Below, in pieces: positions 10,625-20,398 of a DNA stretch of 64,000 nt (positions are counted from its first letter, which is position 1; each line of letters begins with the position of its first letter). The stretch lies in contig JAPHTP010000062.1 of assembly GCA_026196875.1 (NCBI GenBank), positions 1 to 64,000 of the forward strand. The letters are read 5' to 3'. The position numbers and the translations under genes were made by a program. The DNA is from Kangiellaceae bacterium (GTDB lineage Bacteria > Pseudomonadota > Gammaproteobacteria > Enterobacterales > Kangiellaceae). The notes beneath the pieces were generated by a model, which was not told the DNA's origin, searched no databases, and saw only the letters and a program-made list of their open reading frames with translations.

Positions 10625-11602
10625 ATGCTTTTGAATTTCGCGATGGTCATTTCAGGCATTTCGCTGCTGGTGTGGAGTGCTGACCGGTTCACCGATGGTG
10701 CAGCTGCAATTGCTCGAAACCTAGGGATCTCGCCCTTGATAGTAGGTTTGACCATTGTTGCAATGGGATCTTCAGCTCCAGAAGTCGTTGTATCCATTAA
10801 CGCGGCGCTAAATGGAACTCCGGGTCTTGCCCTAGGAAATGCGATCGGTTCAAATGTTGCCAATGTCGGCCTGGTATTGGGGATTGCGGCAATAGTCACT
10901 CCTTTACATGTTCGTTCCGCTACTCTGAAACGAGAAATCCCTGTGTTGTTTGGAATAATGATACTGGTATTTGCGCTTCTCATTGACTCAGAAATAACTT
11001 TACTCGACGGCTTAATTTTACTTTCCTCGCTAGGTATTTATCTCATCTGGCTAACTCATTCTGCAATTAGTTCGCGAAATAAGAAGGACTTAATGCTTGA
11101 AGAAATGCTTGAAGAGTTACCGGAACAAATGCCCAATTGGAAAGCCATTCTGTGGGTTATTATCGGCCTGCTATTGCTTCAAATTAGCTCGCGACTCTTG
11201 GTCACCGGAGCAACCAGCATCGCTTACACCATGGGCGTTAGTGAGTTTCTTGTGGGTGTTACGATAGTTGCGGTAGGCACGAGTTTACCGGAATTGGCGG
11301 CCTCTATTACCGGCGTTCTCAAAGGTGAACACGAACTTGCAATTGGCAATGTTATCGGCTCCAACATTTTTAACTTGCTTGCTGTTCTTGGAGTTCCAGC
11401 ATTAATCACGGTTGTCGATGTCCCACAGCAAGTTTTAGTAATTGACTACGCCTTTATGTTCGGGATCACCGTTGCAGTATGTTTTATGGCGTGGGGACAA
11501 AATAACAAGCCGGGCGAAATAACACGGCTAGAAGGCTCTATCTTACTAGCGCTATTTATTGGCTATCAAATTTACCAGTTTATCGTGGCTGCTAATGCCT
11601 AG
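10625..11602 (+). CDS. yrbG: Calcium/sodium antiporter YrbG (CaCA family)
   Basis: This is a cation/Ca2+ exchanger of the inner membrane with about ten helices in two inverted halves. Each half carries an alpha repeat: GSSAPEVVVSINAAL with GNAIGSNVANVG, and GTSLPELAASITGVL with GNVIGSNIFNLLAVLG. The acidic residues of these repeats bind the cation. Length 325 matches E. coli YrbG. It heads the block leading to kdsD-kdsC-lptCAB, although a separate promoter for kdsD is possible in the 190-base gap. An internal ATG seven codons in is an alternative start. Confidence 0.9.
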   Translation: MLLNFAMVISGISLLVWSADRFTDGAAAIARNLGISPLIVGLTIVAMGSSAPEVVVSINAALNGTPGLALGNAIGSNVANVGLVLGIAAIVTPLHVRSATLKREIPVLFGIMILVFALLIDSEITLLDGLILLSSLGIYLIWLTHSAISSRNKKDLMLEEMLEELPEQMPNWKAILWVIIGLLLLQISSRLLVTGATSIAYTMGVSEFLVGVTIVAVGTSLPELAASITGVLKGEHELAIGNVIGSNIFNLLAVLGVPALITVVDVPQQVLVIDYAFMFGITVAVCFMAWGQNNKPGEITRLEGSILLALFIGYQIYQFIVAANA

Positions 11603-11795
11603 TTCCTGTATTTTCAATTTACTGAAAATGCCTGGCCTTGATAATTGCTAATAAAAATTGCTAAAACTTTCTTAAAATTAGCGATATACTTTTGAACAAT
11701 CATTCTACTTTAAATGCTGCGTACTTCATTTAAATGCTGGACGGGCTTTGAAGAGAATAGCGACAAAAAAGTTTCAGCAAAAGAACCCCATATAT

Positions 11796-12770
11796 ATGCC
11801 AAGTCACTCCCAGTTTATTCAACGCGGTCAAGATGTTGTCGATATAGAACATATTGCCGTCTCCCAGTTAAAAAACAAAATTGACGAAAGTTTCGCCAAT
11901 GCCTGTGAACTCCTATTTAATTGTGAAGGTCGAATAGTTGTCATTGGCATGGGTAAATCAGGCCACATTGGAAACAAAATCGCAGCTACCTTAGCAAGTA
12001 CAGGAAGTCCATCTTTTTTTGTTCATCCCGGCGAAGCTAGCCATGGCGATTTAGGAATGATCACCGAAAAAGACGTAGTACTTGCGTTATCAAACTCAGG
12101 TGAAACAAGTGAAGTTACTAGTATATTGCCTGTCATCAAACGTAAAGGAACACCGCTAATAAGCATGACCGGCAACAACAAGTCTACCTTATCCAAGTTT
12201 GCCAACGTCAATTTAGACACTAGCGTTGAAAAGGAAGCGTGCCCAATGAATTTAGCTCCTACGGCATCTACAACAGTAACTTTAGTGATGGGTGATGCGT
12301 TAGCAGTCGCGCTATTGGACGCCCGAGGTTTTACTGAGGATGATTTTGCGCTGTCACATCCAGGTGGAAGTTTAGGCCGACGACTCCTTTTAAAAGTCGA
12401 AGATATCATGCACAAAGATAAAGATGTTCCAATTGTAAACGAAAAAACATCAATCAATGATGCACTCTTAGAAATGAGTAATAAGCGCCTCGGCATGACT
12501 TGTGTAGTTGGGGAAGACGATACGCTTAGAGGTATTTTCACCGATGGCGATCTGCGTCGTACGTTGGAGTTAAATCTCGACTTTAAAAAGACACCGATTG
12601 CAAAAGTAATGACGCCAGGCGGCAAAACGATTGATAAAAATAAACTGGCGGCAGAGGCATTACAAATAATGGAACTAAGTGCAATAAACGCACTCATTAT
12701 TACCGATGAAAAATTTCGACCTATAGGTGCATTGGATATGCACGATCTACTGAAAGCAGGAGTTGTTTAG
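11796..12770 (+). CDS. kdsD: D-arabinose 5-phosphate isomerase
   Basis: KdsD converts ribulose 5-phosphate to arabinose 5-phosphate, the first step of Kdo synthesis. A SIS domain (about residues 30-170) contains GMGKSGHIGNKIAATLASTG, the HPGEASHGDLG loop and SNSGETSE; two CBS domains follow. ATG at 11796 gives 324 residues beginning MPSHSQFIQRGQDV, which fits the family; an in-frame TTG at 11748 would add 16 residues. The stop is five bases before kdsC. Confidence 0.94.
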   Translation: MPSHSQFIQRGQDVVDIEHIAVSQLKNKIDESFANACELLFNCEGRIVVIGMGKSGHIGNKIAATLASTGSPSFFVHPGEASHGDLGMITEKDVVLALSNSGETSEVTSILPVIKRKGTPLISMTGNNKSTLSKFANVNLDTSVEKEACPMNLAPTASTTVTLVMGDALAVALLDARGFTEDDFALSHPGGSLGRRLLLKVEDIMHKDKDVPIVNEKTSINDALLEMSNKRLGMTCVVGEDDTLRGIFTDGDLRRTLELNLDFKKTPIAKVMTPGGKTIDKNKLAAEALQIMELSAINALIITDEKFRPIGALDMHDLLKAGVV

Positions 12771-12775
12771 CTACC

Positions 12776-13309
12776 ATGAAATACTCAGCAGAATTAATCG
12801 AAAAAGCAAAGAAGATAAAGTTGCTTATTTGTGATGTAGATGGCGTACTCAGCGATGGCAAAGTATATTTCGGTAACGATGGTGAAGAGTTAAAAAATTT
12901 CAATATAAAGGATGGCCTTGGCATAAAGCTGATGCAACGAAATGGGATTGAAGTCGCGATTATTACGGGTCGCCAATCGAATATCGTTGATCATCGCGCT
13001 AGCGAACTTGGAATTAAACACGTCTATCAAGGGCGTTCCGATAAGCGTGAAATTTATCAGGAAATTCTAAACAAGCTCAACCTAGTGCCTGAACAAGTTG
13101 CGCATATCGGAGATGATTTACCAGATTTACCATTGATGCAGATTTCCGGAATTGGGATCAGCGTTGCAGATGGTTATTCGTATGTACAACAAAATTCCGA
13201 TTGGGTAACTCACAATACAGGTGGCAATGGTGCTGTGAGAGACGTCGCCGATTTATTCCTGTTTGCACAAGGCAAGCTTGAGCAAATCCAGCGCGAGTAT
13301 TTAAAGTGA
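12776..13309 (+). CDS. kdsC: 3-deoxy-D-manno-octulosonate 8-phosphate phosphatase
   Basis: KdsC dephosphorylates Kdo 8-phosphate. It is a capless C0-type HAD phosphatase: DVDGVLSDG (D20 nucleophile, D22 acid), the ITGRQS motif II and HIGDDLPDLPLM motif IV. Length 177 is close to E. coli KdsC. Its stop overlaps the GTG start of lptC (GTGA), indicating translational coupling. Confidence 0.95.
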   Translation: MKYSAELIEKAKKIKLLICDVDGVLSDGKVYFGNDGEELKNFNIKDGLGIKLMQRNGIEVAIITGRQSNIVDHRASELGIKHVYQGRSDKREIYQEILNKLNLVPEQVAHIGDDLPDLPLMQISGIGISVADGYSYVQQNSDWVTHNTGGNGAVRDVADLFLFAQGKLEQIQREYLK

Positions 13310-13890
13310 AAACAACTACTTTACTGATCTTTGCTTTTATTTTAGTTGCAATATTGTTGTTTTCTTTTCAGTGGCAACAAGAGTCCACGATAGTTACAAC
13401 ACCTACTCCTATCCCCAAAACAGAAGCCGATTATTTTTTAGAAAATGTGGTAATGACATCTTATAACTCTGAAGGCGACGAGGCTAATCAAGTTATCGCG
13501 AAGAGAATTGAACACTTTAAACAGAAGCAACTATCAATAGTTCAAGAGCCCCAGTTGAAGGCTCAAAACTCAGCGAGCTCTAACTGGCACATAACATCCG
13601 ACAGCGGTAGGCTTGACCACCATCAACAAGCTCTTATTTTTGAAAAATCCGTTGCAATTGAAGGCAAAATCCAAGTTGGCAAAAAACATGGTGAGCAATA
13701 CAGCATTCAGACTCAAGATCTCTCTTTCGACTTAACCAACAATACGGCCGAATCTAAAACTAGCGTATTGATAAGATCACAGGCTATTCAAACTTACGCT
13801 AATAAATTCTACGCTGATTTAAATTCCGATGAAATTCAGCTCACTGGAAATGTATCCACGTCAAAAACGACCTTAACTAGTACGAAATAA
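13306..13890 (+). CDS. lptC: LPS export protein LptC
   Basis: LptC is the bitopic inner membrane protein that passes LPS from LptB2FG to LptA. A membrane helix covers residues 4-22 (TLLIFAFILVAILLFSF), followed by a periplasmic beta-jellyroll with SDSGRLDHHQQALIFEKSV and a closing ELTGNVSTSKT-like segment. The start is GTG, overlapping the kdsC stop. Sequence is divergent as usual for LptC; position between kdsC and lptA supports the call. Confidence 0.9.
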   Translation: MKTTTLLIFAFILVAILLFSFQWQQESTIVTTPTPIPKTEADYFLENVVMTSYNSEGDEANQVIAKRIEHFKQKQLSIVQEPQLKAQNSASSNWHITSDSGRLDHHQQALIFEKSVAIEGKIQVGKKHGEQYSIQTQDLSFDLTNNTAESKTSVLIRSQAIQTYANKFYADLNSDEIQLTGNVSTSKTTLTSTK

Positions 13891-13905
13891 CTAGAAGCTT
13901 TAATT

Positions 13906-14613
13906 ATGGGAAACTATCTAGGACCACAAAAGAAACAAATTACTTGGCTTGTCGGCTTTGTATTTTTGATTCTAAACTTCGCGGCTATAGCGCAAGAAAC
14001 TGAATACAAAATACAGAGTGACACGTCACGATATGAACTTTCTAACAATTCAGTTCAATACCAAGGAAATGCCCGCTTTGTAAATAGACACTTTAAATTA
14101 TCCGGGGAGTTGATCAACGCAATTAGTGCAGCTGAAGATTCAACGCAAATTAAAGTCAGCGGAAAACCTGCCGAACTCATATCGAAACACCTGGAGTCAA
14201 ATCAAGAGTTTCAATTTTCTGCTTTTAACATTAATTATCACCTTGGAAATGAGCTTTTATTGGCACAAACCCAAATTGATTTGAACATTATCAATGCCCA
14301 GGGTGATCGGTTCATTATCAAAGGTGACAAGCTGAAAATTGGCAAAGTACCTAACGGAAAACTTCATCTGACCGGATCTCCCGTAATACTTACGATTACC
14401 CCAAAAGGAAAAGCACCTATCTCAGCACAATCAAACTCAATCGTTTACGACCAACAAAAAGAGCTATTTGAACTCACTGGCGATACCCAGATGAAAACGG
14501 CCCGTGAAACGATCAAAGCGCAAAAGATCCGGTATGATGCCAAAACTAAAATTATCGATATTCCCAAGTCAGATCAGCAGGTTGAAATGATCCAAAACAA
14601 AGAGAGCAATTGA
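13906..14613 (+). CDS. lptA: LPS transport periplasmic protein LptA
   Basis: LptA forms the periplasmic beta-jellyroll bridge for LPS. The N-terminus has a hydrophobic segment (residues 15-29) ending IAQETE, a likely signal cleavage site. The OstA-like repeats include [21 protein letters not shown]-type strands near residue 175. At 235 residues it is about 50 longer than E. coli LptA, through extra strands rather than a separate domain. The stop overlaps the lptB start (TGATG). Confidence 0.9.
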   Translation: MGNYLGPQKKQITWLVGFVFLILNFAAIAQETEYKIQSDTSRYELSNNSVQYQGNARFVNRHFKLSGELINAISAAEDSTQIKVSGKPAELISKHLESNQEFQFSAFNINYHLGNELLLAQTQIDLNIINAQGDRFIIKGDKLKIGKVPNGKLHLTGSPVILTITPKGKAPISAQSNSIVYDQQKELFELTGDTQMKTARETIKAQKIRYDAKTKIIDIPKSDQQVEMIQNKESN

Positions 14614-15338
14614 TGAGTAGTCTTGTTGCAAAGCACTTAGCCAAGGTTTATTCCGGTCGTAGCGTTGTTTCGGATGTATCACTAAAGGTAAATATCGGCG
14701 AAGTCGTTGGATTGCTTGGGCCGAACGGCGCGGGTAAGACAACTTCTTTTTATATGATTGTAGGGCTTGTTAACGCCGATGGCGGTGAAATCTGGATGGA
14801 TAACCAGGAAATTACCGGCATGGCCATGCATCAACGCGCCAAGATGGGAATAGGCTATCTGCCACAAGAAGCTTCTGTTTTCAGGAAACTTTCTGTCGAG
14901 GAAAACATCATGGCGATATTGGAATTAGATCAATCACTAAATGATCATCAGAGACAGGACAAAATGATGTCTCTTTTAGATGAATTCCAAATTACCCACA
15001 TTCAAAAAAGCAAGGGTATGGCTTTATCGGGGGGAGAAAGAAGGCGCGTAGAAATTGCCAGAGCCTTAGCCAATGACCCTAAGTTTATTTTATTAGACGA
15101 GCCATTTGCAGGGGTTGACCCAATTTCAGTCTCAGAAATAAAAAATATCATTCAACAATTAAAAAACCGCGGTATCGGGGTATTGATAACGGACCATAAT
15201 GTCAGGGAAACTTTAGATGTATGTGAGAGAGCTTACATAGTTGAGTCTGGAAAACTTCTCGCGGAAGGGGCACCGCAAGAGATTCTCAACAATCAACAGG
15301 TTAAACAAGTTTATCTTGGTGAAGACTTTAAAATTTAG
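14613..15338 (+). CDS. lptB: LPS export ATP-binding protein LptB
   Basis: LptB is the cytoplasmic ABC ATPase that powers LPS extraction by LptFG. Motifs: Walker [10 protein letters not shown]-loop [12 protein letters not shown], signature [15 protein letters not shown], Walker [14 protein letters not shown] and switch His in TDHNVRE. The ATG at 14613 overlaps the lptA stop and gives 241 residues, the E. coli length; a TTG one codon earlier is ignored. Confidence 0.97.
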   Translation: MSSLVAKHLAKVYSGRSVVSDVSLKVNIGEVVGLLGPNGAGKTTSFYMIVGLVNADGGEIWMDNQEITGMAMHQRAKMGIGYLPQEASVFRKLSVEENIMAILELDQSLNDHQRQDKMMSLLDEFQITHIQKSKGMALSGGERRRVEIARALANDPKFILLDEPFAGVDPISVSEIKNIIQQLKNRGIGVLITDHNVRETLDVCERAYIVESGKLLAEGAPQEILNNQQVKQVYLGEDFKI

Positions 15339-15605
15339 AACACCCGCAGTTAGTTTAGCCTGAAGATATCTAATCTGAACACACTTGCCAGTTAAAAGAT
15401 TGACGCTTTTTTATTCAATTGGTAATAAAAAGTAATTTTGTTACGCTTTTCACTTGAAACCGATTTAAAACGTCTTCATATTAGTAGCAGATGGTTCTCA
15501 ACTTGTTAATTTTTGAGACTCAAAATTCTCTCAATTGTCGGGTAAAACTGCTATAGTTATAGTTAAGAGAGGCGAGGAACATAGAGCCTCCGGAAAACAA
15601 TATTA

Positions 15606-17105
15606 ATGAAACAGTCCTTACAGCTTAAAATCAGTCAATCTCTCACTATGACGCCCCAGTTGCAGCAGGCAATTAAGCTTTTGCAACTTTCCAGTCTCGA
15701 CCTTCAATCAGAAATTCAGCAAGCATTGGATTCGAATCCGTTATTGGAATCAGAGAATTCGGAAGAGGCTTTAGCTGAAGCGGAAGTTAATGGAGCAGAT
15801 AAAAATGAGTCTGCTGTAGCTGATTCCGAAGATGTTGATACTAGCGATAAAATTCAAAGCGATAAAATTGAATCTGACTTAAGCATGGACACCCAATGGG
15901 AAGACTGGGGTTATACTTCTCAAGGCGCTACTTCGACCCAAAACTTTGATGATTCATCAAGTTTTGACTATCAAGGGGAAACTAGCGAGTCACTTCAAGA
16001 TCAATTGCAGTGGCAGGTAGATATGATGAATCTTTCTGAAGTTGATCATGCTATTGCGACTACATTAATTGATTCGATTGACGAACGAGGCTACATGCTG
16101 GCCGAACTCGAAGACGTGGTCGCAATGTTCTCAGAAGAGAAGGATGAGCTCATTGAAAATGACCAGGATGTCATTGTAGAAATTGAAGAAGTTAAAGCTG
16201 TATTACACCTGTTACAAAGCTTTGAACCTGCAGGAATTGCTGCTAGAAATCTGCAAGAGTGCCTGCTTATACAGCTTGAAAGATTGCCGTCAGCTAGTGT
16301 GCAAACAGAACTTGCAAAAGCGATTGTTGAGCAAGAATTTGAGCATCTATCGAGTAGAAATTATCGCCAAATCATGCGCGCCATGAGCATTAATGAAAAC
16401 CAACTCAAACAAGCTGTAGATATTATCCAATCACTCGATCCCAGACCAGGTGGCCAACTAACCCAAAACACAGCTCAATATATAATTCCTGATGTGTTTG
16501 TTAAAAAAGATAGCAAGGGTAATTGGACTGTAGAGCTAAATAACAACAGTTCACCTAAATTAACTATCAACAGCACATACGCTTCTTTGATTAAACGTGC
16601 AGATAATAGCGCAGATAATCAATATTTAAAAAATAACTTGCAAGAAGCTAAGTGGTTTATAAAAAGCCTGCAAAGCCGCAATGAAACCTTATTGAAAGTT
16701 GCCACTAGTATTGTTGAAAAACAGGTCGGTTTTCTCGAGTATGGTGAAGAGGCGATGAAGCCATTGGTATTAAATGACATTGCAGAAGAAGTTGAAATGC
16801 ACGAGTCAACGATTTCTCGTGTGACGACGCAAAAGTTCATGCATACACCTAGAGGTATATTTGAATTAAAGTACTTTTTCTCAAGCCACGTGGGTACAAC
16901 TTCCGGCGGAGAATGCTCATCTACGGCGATAAGAGCGGTCATAAAAAAACTTATTGCTGCGGAAAATCAGGCCAAACCATTGAGCGATAGTAAGCTCGCT
17001 AACCTATTGAAAGAACAGGGAATTAAAGTTGCTCGCCGTACCGTTGCCAAATACCGCGAGGCGATGTCAATTCCACCGTCAAATGAAAGGAAAAAATTGA
17101 TCTAA
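15606..17105 (+). CDS. rpoN: RNA polymerase sigma-54 factor
   Basis: RpoN directs RNA polymerase to -24/-12 promoters and needs AAA+ activators. Region I is glutamine- and leucine-rich (LKISQSLTMTPQLQQAIKLL), an acidic region II spans about residues 55-125, and the RpoN box reads ARRTVAKYREAM near the C-terminus. Length 499 exceeds the E. coli protein by about 20 residues, within the acidic linker. The lptB-rpoN-hpf-ptsN order is conserved. Confidence 0.97.
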   Translation: MKQSLQLKISQSLTMTPQLQQAIKLLQLSSLDLQSEIQQALDSNPLLESENSEEALAEAEVNGADKNESAVADSEDVDTSDKIQSDKIESDLSMDTQWEDWGYTSQGATSTQNFDDSSSFDYQGETSESLQDQLQWQVDMMNLSEVDHAIATTLIDSIDERGYMLAELEDVVAMFSEEKDELIENDQDVIVEIEEVKAVLHLLQSFEPAGIAARNLQECLLIQLERLPSASVQTELAKAIVEQEFEHLSSRNYRQIMRAMSINENQLKQAVDIIQSLDPRPGGQLTQNTAQYIIPDVFVKKDSKGNWTVELNNNSSPKLTINSTYASLIKRADNSADNQYLKNNLQEAKWFIKSLQSRNETLLKVATSIVEKQVGFLEYGEEAMKPLVLNDIAEEVEMHESTISRVTTQKFMHTPRGIFELKYFFSSHVGTTSGGECSSTAIRAVIKKLIAAENQAKPLSDSKLANLLKEQGIKVARRTVAKYREAMSIPPSNERKKLI

Positions 17106-17230
17106 AACACTATTTGGCTTGCGGGCTCAGAGTAATCTAACAGTGAAGCAAGCAACAACTACATTAAATGTAACTGTTTAAGTTTCGACAGTTACCGCAG
17201 GTTTCCATCAACTAAAGAAGGAATGTTACT

Positions 17231-17518
17231 ATGCAAATTAACTTAACTGGCCACCATTTAGAAATCACTGATTCTCTAAGAAATTATGTCTACGACAAAT
17301 TCGAAAGAATCGAGCGGCACTTTGACCATATAAATAATGTACATGTGATTTTACAAGTGGAAAAGCTAAGGCAGATTGCGGAAGCGAAACTTAACGTTAA
17401 CGGTGGTGAAATATTTGCAAATAGTGAATCCGAGGATATGTATGCAGCAATCGATAATTTGATTGATAAGCTCGATCGCCAAGTGATCAAACATAAAGAG
17501 AAATTAACCCGCCATTAA
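17231..17518 (+). CDS. hpf: Ribosome hibernation promoting factor, short form
   Basis: This 95-residue protein is short HPF, which helps form 100S ribosome dimers in stationary phase. It begins MQINLTGHHLEITDSLRNYV and ends IDKLDRQVIKHKEKL, both diagnostic. AAGGA lies before the ATG. It sits between rpoN and ptsN as usual. Confidence 0.95.
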   Translation: MQINLTGHHLEITDSLRNYVYDKFERIERHFDHINNVHVILQVEKLRQIAEAKLNVNGGEIFANSESEDMYAAIDNLIDKLDRQVIKHKEKLTRH

Positions 17519-17560
17519 GATTATTTTTTAGTCAAACTGTAAAAAATAACTAATCTTTTT
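17517..17560 (+). terminator. AT-rich hairpin after hpf
   Basis: TTATTTTTTA (17521-17530) pairs with TAAAAAATAA (17540-17549), extended by AAGAT/ATCTT across a small bulge and followed by five T. It may partly separate hpf from ptsN expression. The GC-poor stem makes it a weak terminator. Confidence 0.4.
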
Positions 17561-17626
17561 GGGGCTGGTTGTGCTAAAGTTATTTGCCAATCAGCCCTTA
17601 TAATTTGTGTCAGCATTTTTTGACCT

Positions 17627-18088
17627 ATGAACATTAGTCAAATTCTTTTACCTGAAGCTACTTTCTGTAGTCTTACCATTTCCAGCAAAAAGAAAATTCT
17701 CGAAAAAGTCAGCGAAGAAATGTCGAAATCAATCGACTGCCCAGCGCAAGAAATATTTGAAAGTTTGTTTGCTCGTGAAAGGCTAGGCACCACCGGTCTA
17801 GGCAATGGCATAGCCATTCCACATGGCCGAGTTAGTTCGTGCACTAAAGCAACAGCTGTGTTTATCTTGCTGGATGAAGCCGTAGACTACGATGCCCCTG
17901 ACGGGCAACCGGTGGATATCATATTTGCTATTATGGTGCCTGAAAATGCCGATAAGCAACAATTAAAGTTTTTGGCGGAAATTGCTGAAGTACTTTCTCA
18001 ACCTAACGTGGTGTCTCAAATCAGACATGCCCATTGTGGGGATGCCCTTTTCCAGATAATTGACCAGGCTACAGCTAAGCTTCAATAA
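17627..18088 (+). CDS. ptsN: Nitrogen-PTS phosphocarrier EIIA-Ntr
   Basis: EIIA-Ntr accepts phosphate from NPr and regulates potassium and nitrogen responses. The phosphorylated His is H66 in GIAIPHGR, within the conserved GLGNGIAIPHGR. Length 153 is near the usual 155-163. Partners rapZ and ptsO follow downstream. Confidence 0.95.
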   Translation: MNISQILLPEATFCSLTISSKKKILEKVSEEMSKSIDCPAQEIFESLFARERLGTTGLGNGIAIPHGRVSSCTKATAVFILLDEAVDYDAPDGQPVDIIFAIMVPENADKQQLKFLAEIAEVLSQPNVVSQIRHAHCGDALFQIIDQATAKLQ

Positions 18089-18358
18089 ATTGACGTTTGA
18101 AATAGTTCAGAAACTCGGTTAGCTCAGTTCCTAAAAGTGTAGCCATTGAGCACTCACGCTATCCATAACAATAAAACTATTGTTGAATTTAATTCAGCTA
18201 TTGGAGCAATATTCAATCAATGAGTTATACTTAAGTTGCTCGCTTATAACGATTTGGGATTTAAAAATCATCTCATTCTGTTATGCTCAAGTCATATTAA
18301 ATTAAAAATTGCGTGCTGTACTTACAAGTAATCATTTAACTAGGAAAATAAGTGTTTG

Positions 18359-19207
18359 ATGAAAAGGATAATCGTTAGCGGACGCTCCGGATCAGGAAAA
18401 ACAGTTGCGTTGAGGGCGTTAGAAGATCAGGGATTTTACTGTGTAGATAATATTCCTATAAAGCTGATACCTGAATTACTTAATCAGATCGATTCAGATT
18501 ACCCCGGTCTCGCGATTGGAATTGACGCTCGCAATGTTACCCATACCGTTGAAGAGTTTGACTCATTAATCAAAACCATTGAGGCGAGCAAATTTCAATT
18601 TGAAGTAGTTTTTATTGATGCCAATGATACCACTTTACTTAAGCGCTTTAGTGAAACGAGACGGCGACATCCTTTAACCAACGAAGGACTGTCTCTTGCG
18701 GAGGCTATTACTCTCGAAAAGCAACGACTGGAGCCAATAACTCGATACGCGCAACTAGTTATTGATACGACTTCCAAATCCCCCCACGAATTGTGCGAAG
18801 TGATTGTCGAGCGGATACTCGGTAATGAATCAAAACACTTAAGTATCCTGTTTGAATCTTTTGGGTTTAAAAATGGTGCCCCCAACGATGCTGACTTTGT
18901 ATTCGATGTTCGTTGTTTGCCAAACCCTTATTGGAACGAGGACTTGCGACCTTTTACTGGTAAAGACAAGCCTATCGTAGATTTCCTCGAATCGCAGCCA
19001 GCCGCACAGGAATTTTATTGGCAACTGAAAATTTTTCTTCAGACTTGGATCCCACGATTCGACCAAGACAACAGAAACTATTTAACTGTCGCAATAGGTT
19101 GTACTGGTGGACACCACCGCTCAGTATATATCGCCGAAAAATTGGCTGATAATTTTAGACAGCTCTATCCAGATACTCAAATTCGCCATCGTGAACTCAA
19201 GTCATAG
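18359..19207 (+). CDS. rapZ: RNase adapter protein RapZ
   Basis: RapZ binds GlmZ/GlmY small RNAs and guides RNase E, controlling glmS and so amino-sugar supply. Walker A GRSGSGKT (residues 8-15), the IDARN segment, and the C-terminal GCTGGHHRSVYIAEKL RNA-binding region are clear. The ATG at 18359 gives 282 residues; a TTG just before it is rejected. A 270-base gap without a recognisable gene separates it from ptsN. Confidence 0.96.
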   Translation: MKRIIVSGRSGSGKTVALRALEDQGFYCVDNIPIKLIPELLNQIDSDYPGLAIGIDARNVTHTVEEFDSLIKTIEASKFQFEVVFIDANDTTLLKRFSETRRRHPLTNEGLSLAEAITLEKQRLEPITRYAQLVIDTTSKSPHELCEVIVERILGNESKHLSILFESFGFKNGAPNDADFVFDVRCLPNPYWNEDLRPFTGKDKPIVDFLESQPAAQEFYWQLKIFLQTWIPRFDQDNRNYLTVAIGCTGGHHRSVYIAEKLADNFRQLYPDTQIRHRELKS

Positions 19208-19225
19208 CAGGTCAACTAAAACGAA

Positions 19226-19489
19226 ATGCCAAAAATAACCTGTGAGGTCATAAACCAAAAAGGAATGCACGCTAGAGCCGCAGCTAGAATTGTTTCTCTT
19301 GTGTGTGAATTTGACTGTCAGGTAACACTTTCACATGGTGAAAAGTCAGCCTCAGGCGACAGTTTGATCAAACTTCTGACTTTAAACGCCCCTAAGGGTT
19401 CGTTAATTCAAATTGAAGCTGAAGGTATTGAGTCTTTATCGTGTTTAAACGATCTCCAGCAATTATTTCAATCGGGATTTGGCGAATAA
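19226..19489 (+). CDS. ptsO: Nitrogen-PTS phosphocarrier NPr
   Basis: NPr is the HPr-like carrier between EI-Ntr and EIIA-Ntr. The active-site His is H15 in GMHARAAARIV, and SGDSLIKLLTLNAPKGS is the HPr core. Length 87. It follows rapZ by 18 bases, the usual order. Confidence 0.94.
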   Translation: MPKITCEVINQKGMHARAAARIVSLVCEFDCQVTLSHGEKSASGDSLIKLLTLNAPKGSLIQIEAEGIESLSCLNDLQQLFQSGFGE

Positions 19490-19511
19490 ACAACCTCCCT
19501 CGATTAGGCGC

Positions 19512-20198
19512 TTAGAGCTCACTCCAATAACGACCGGAACGTGGCAGATAATAATTATCATTGTCCAACGAAATGATCACCCTTTCCGCACGACCAATTA
19601 ATTCTGCACGAGGAACAAAACCAATCCAACGAGAATCTTGGCTATTATCCCGATTGTCACCCAACACTAAGTACTGCTCCTCCGGAACTTCAAGCGGGCC
19701 AAAACTGCTTTTAGGATTCAATCTTATTCGGCTTACTCTGATAGGATAACCTGAGATAGGACCTTTACTTTCAACCACAGACTCATGCAAATACTCGGCT
19801 TCATCACGATCTGCCAAAAACTCGTCAAAAGACTGACCATTTTCGATTTTCTCGATTGATACCCATTCACCATTTACCTGTAGACGGTTATTTAACATGG
19901 CAATTTTATCCCCAGGTACGCCTATAACTCGTTTGATTAGTCTTTCGTCCGCAGACTTTGATTGAAACACGACCACGTCGCCACGCGACGGCTCATGGTG
20001 CCGGTTTAAATTGTAATCAGTAAAGGGGACTTTAACATCGTAGGCGAGTTTATTAACCCAAACTCTATCACCAATAAGGATGTTTGGCTTCATTGAACCT
20101 GTCGGAACATGATACCAATCAGCAATCGCACTGCGGAAAAACAGCATAAGAAATAAAAATACTATTATGCCTTTATTATTTTTCCAAAACTTTGCCAT
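19512..20198 (-). CDS. lepB: Signal peptidase I
   Basis: This inner membrane protease removes signal peptides from exported proteins. There is one N-terminal membrane helix (IIVFLFLMLFFRSAIA). The Ser-Lys dyad is S35 (PTGSMKPNI) and K89 (DERLIKRVIGVPGD), and box E reads GDNRDNSQDSR. At 228 residues with one helix it is shorter than E. coli LepB (two helices, 324 residues), and lepA/rnc are not adjacent, so a second signal peptidase may exist elsewhere. It converges with ptsO. Confidence 0.93.
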   Translation of the reverse strand: MAKFWKNNKGIIVFLFLMLFFRSAIADWYHVPTGSMKPNILIGDRVWVNKLAYDVKVPFTDYNLNRHHEPSRGDVVVFQSKSADERLIKRVIGVPGDKIAMLNNRLQVNGEWVSIEKIENGQSFDEFLADRDEAEYLHESVVESKGPISGYPIRVSRIRLNPKSSFGPLEVPEEQYLVLGDNRDNSQDSRWIGFVPRAELIGRAERVIISLDNDNYYLPRSGRYWSEL

Positions 20199-20398
20199 TT
20201 GTATTTACCTCACGTTTTAAATGGTTCAAGCCTAGTGTCTTGGTCGCGACACCTTCACATGACTCGATGAGCCGCCTGAAAACTCAGAATATCTCGTACT
20301 TTTTGTTAAGAGTTCCATTTTGGTGACGAGTTCATCAGATTCACATCTAATTACAATATTGACCCGAAATTTCGGCATTAAACGCCTGGTATTGCGGG

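Noticed and set aside
12023-12697. 224-codon frame opposite kdsD
   Set aside because: Antisense shadow of kdsD; serine-rich low-complexity composition typical of reverse frames.
20363-20376. Palindrome CCGAAATTTCGG after gcvA
   Set aside because: Could end gcvA transcription, but it has no T-run and only a small stem, so no call was made.
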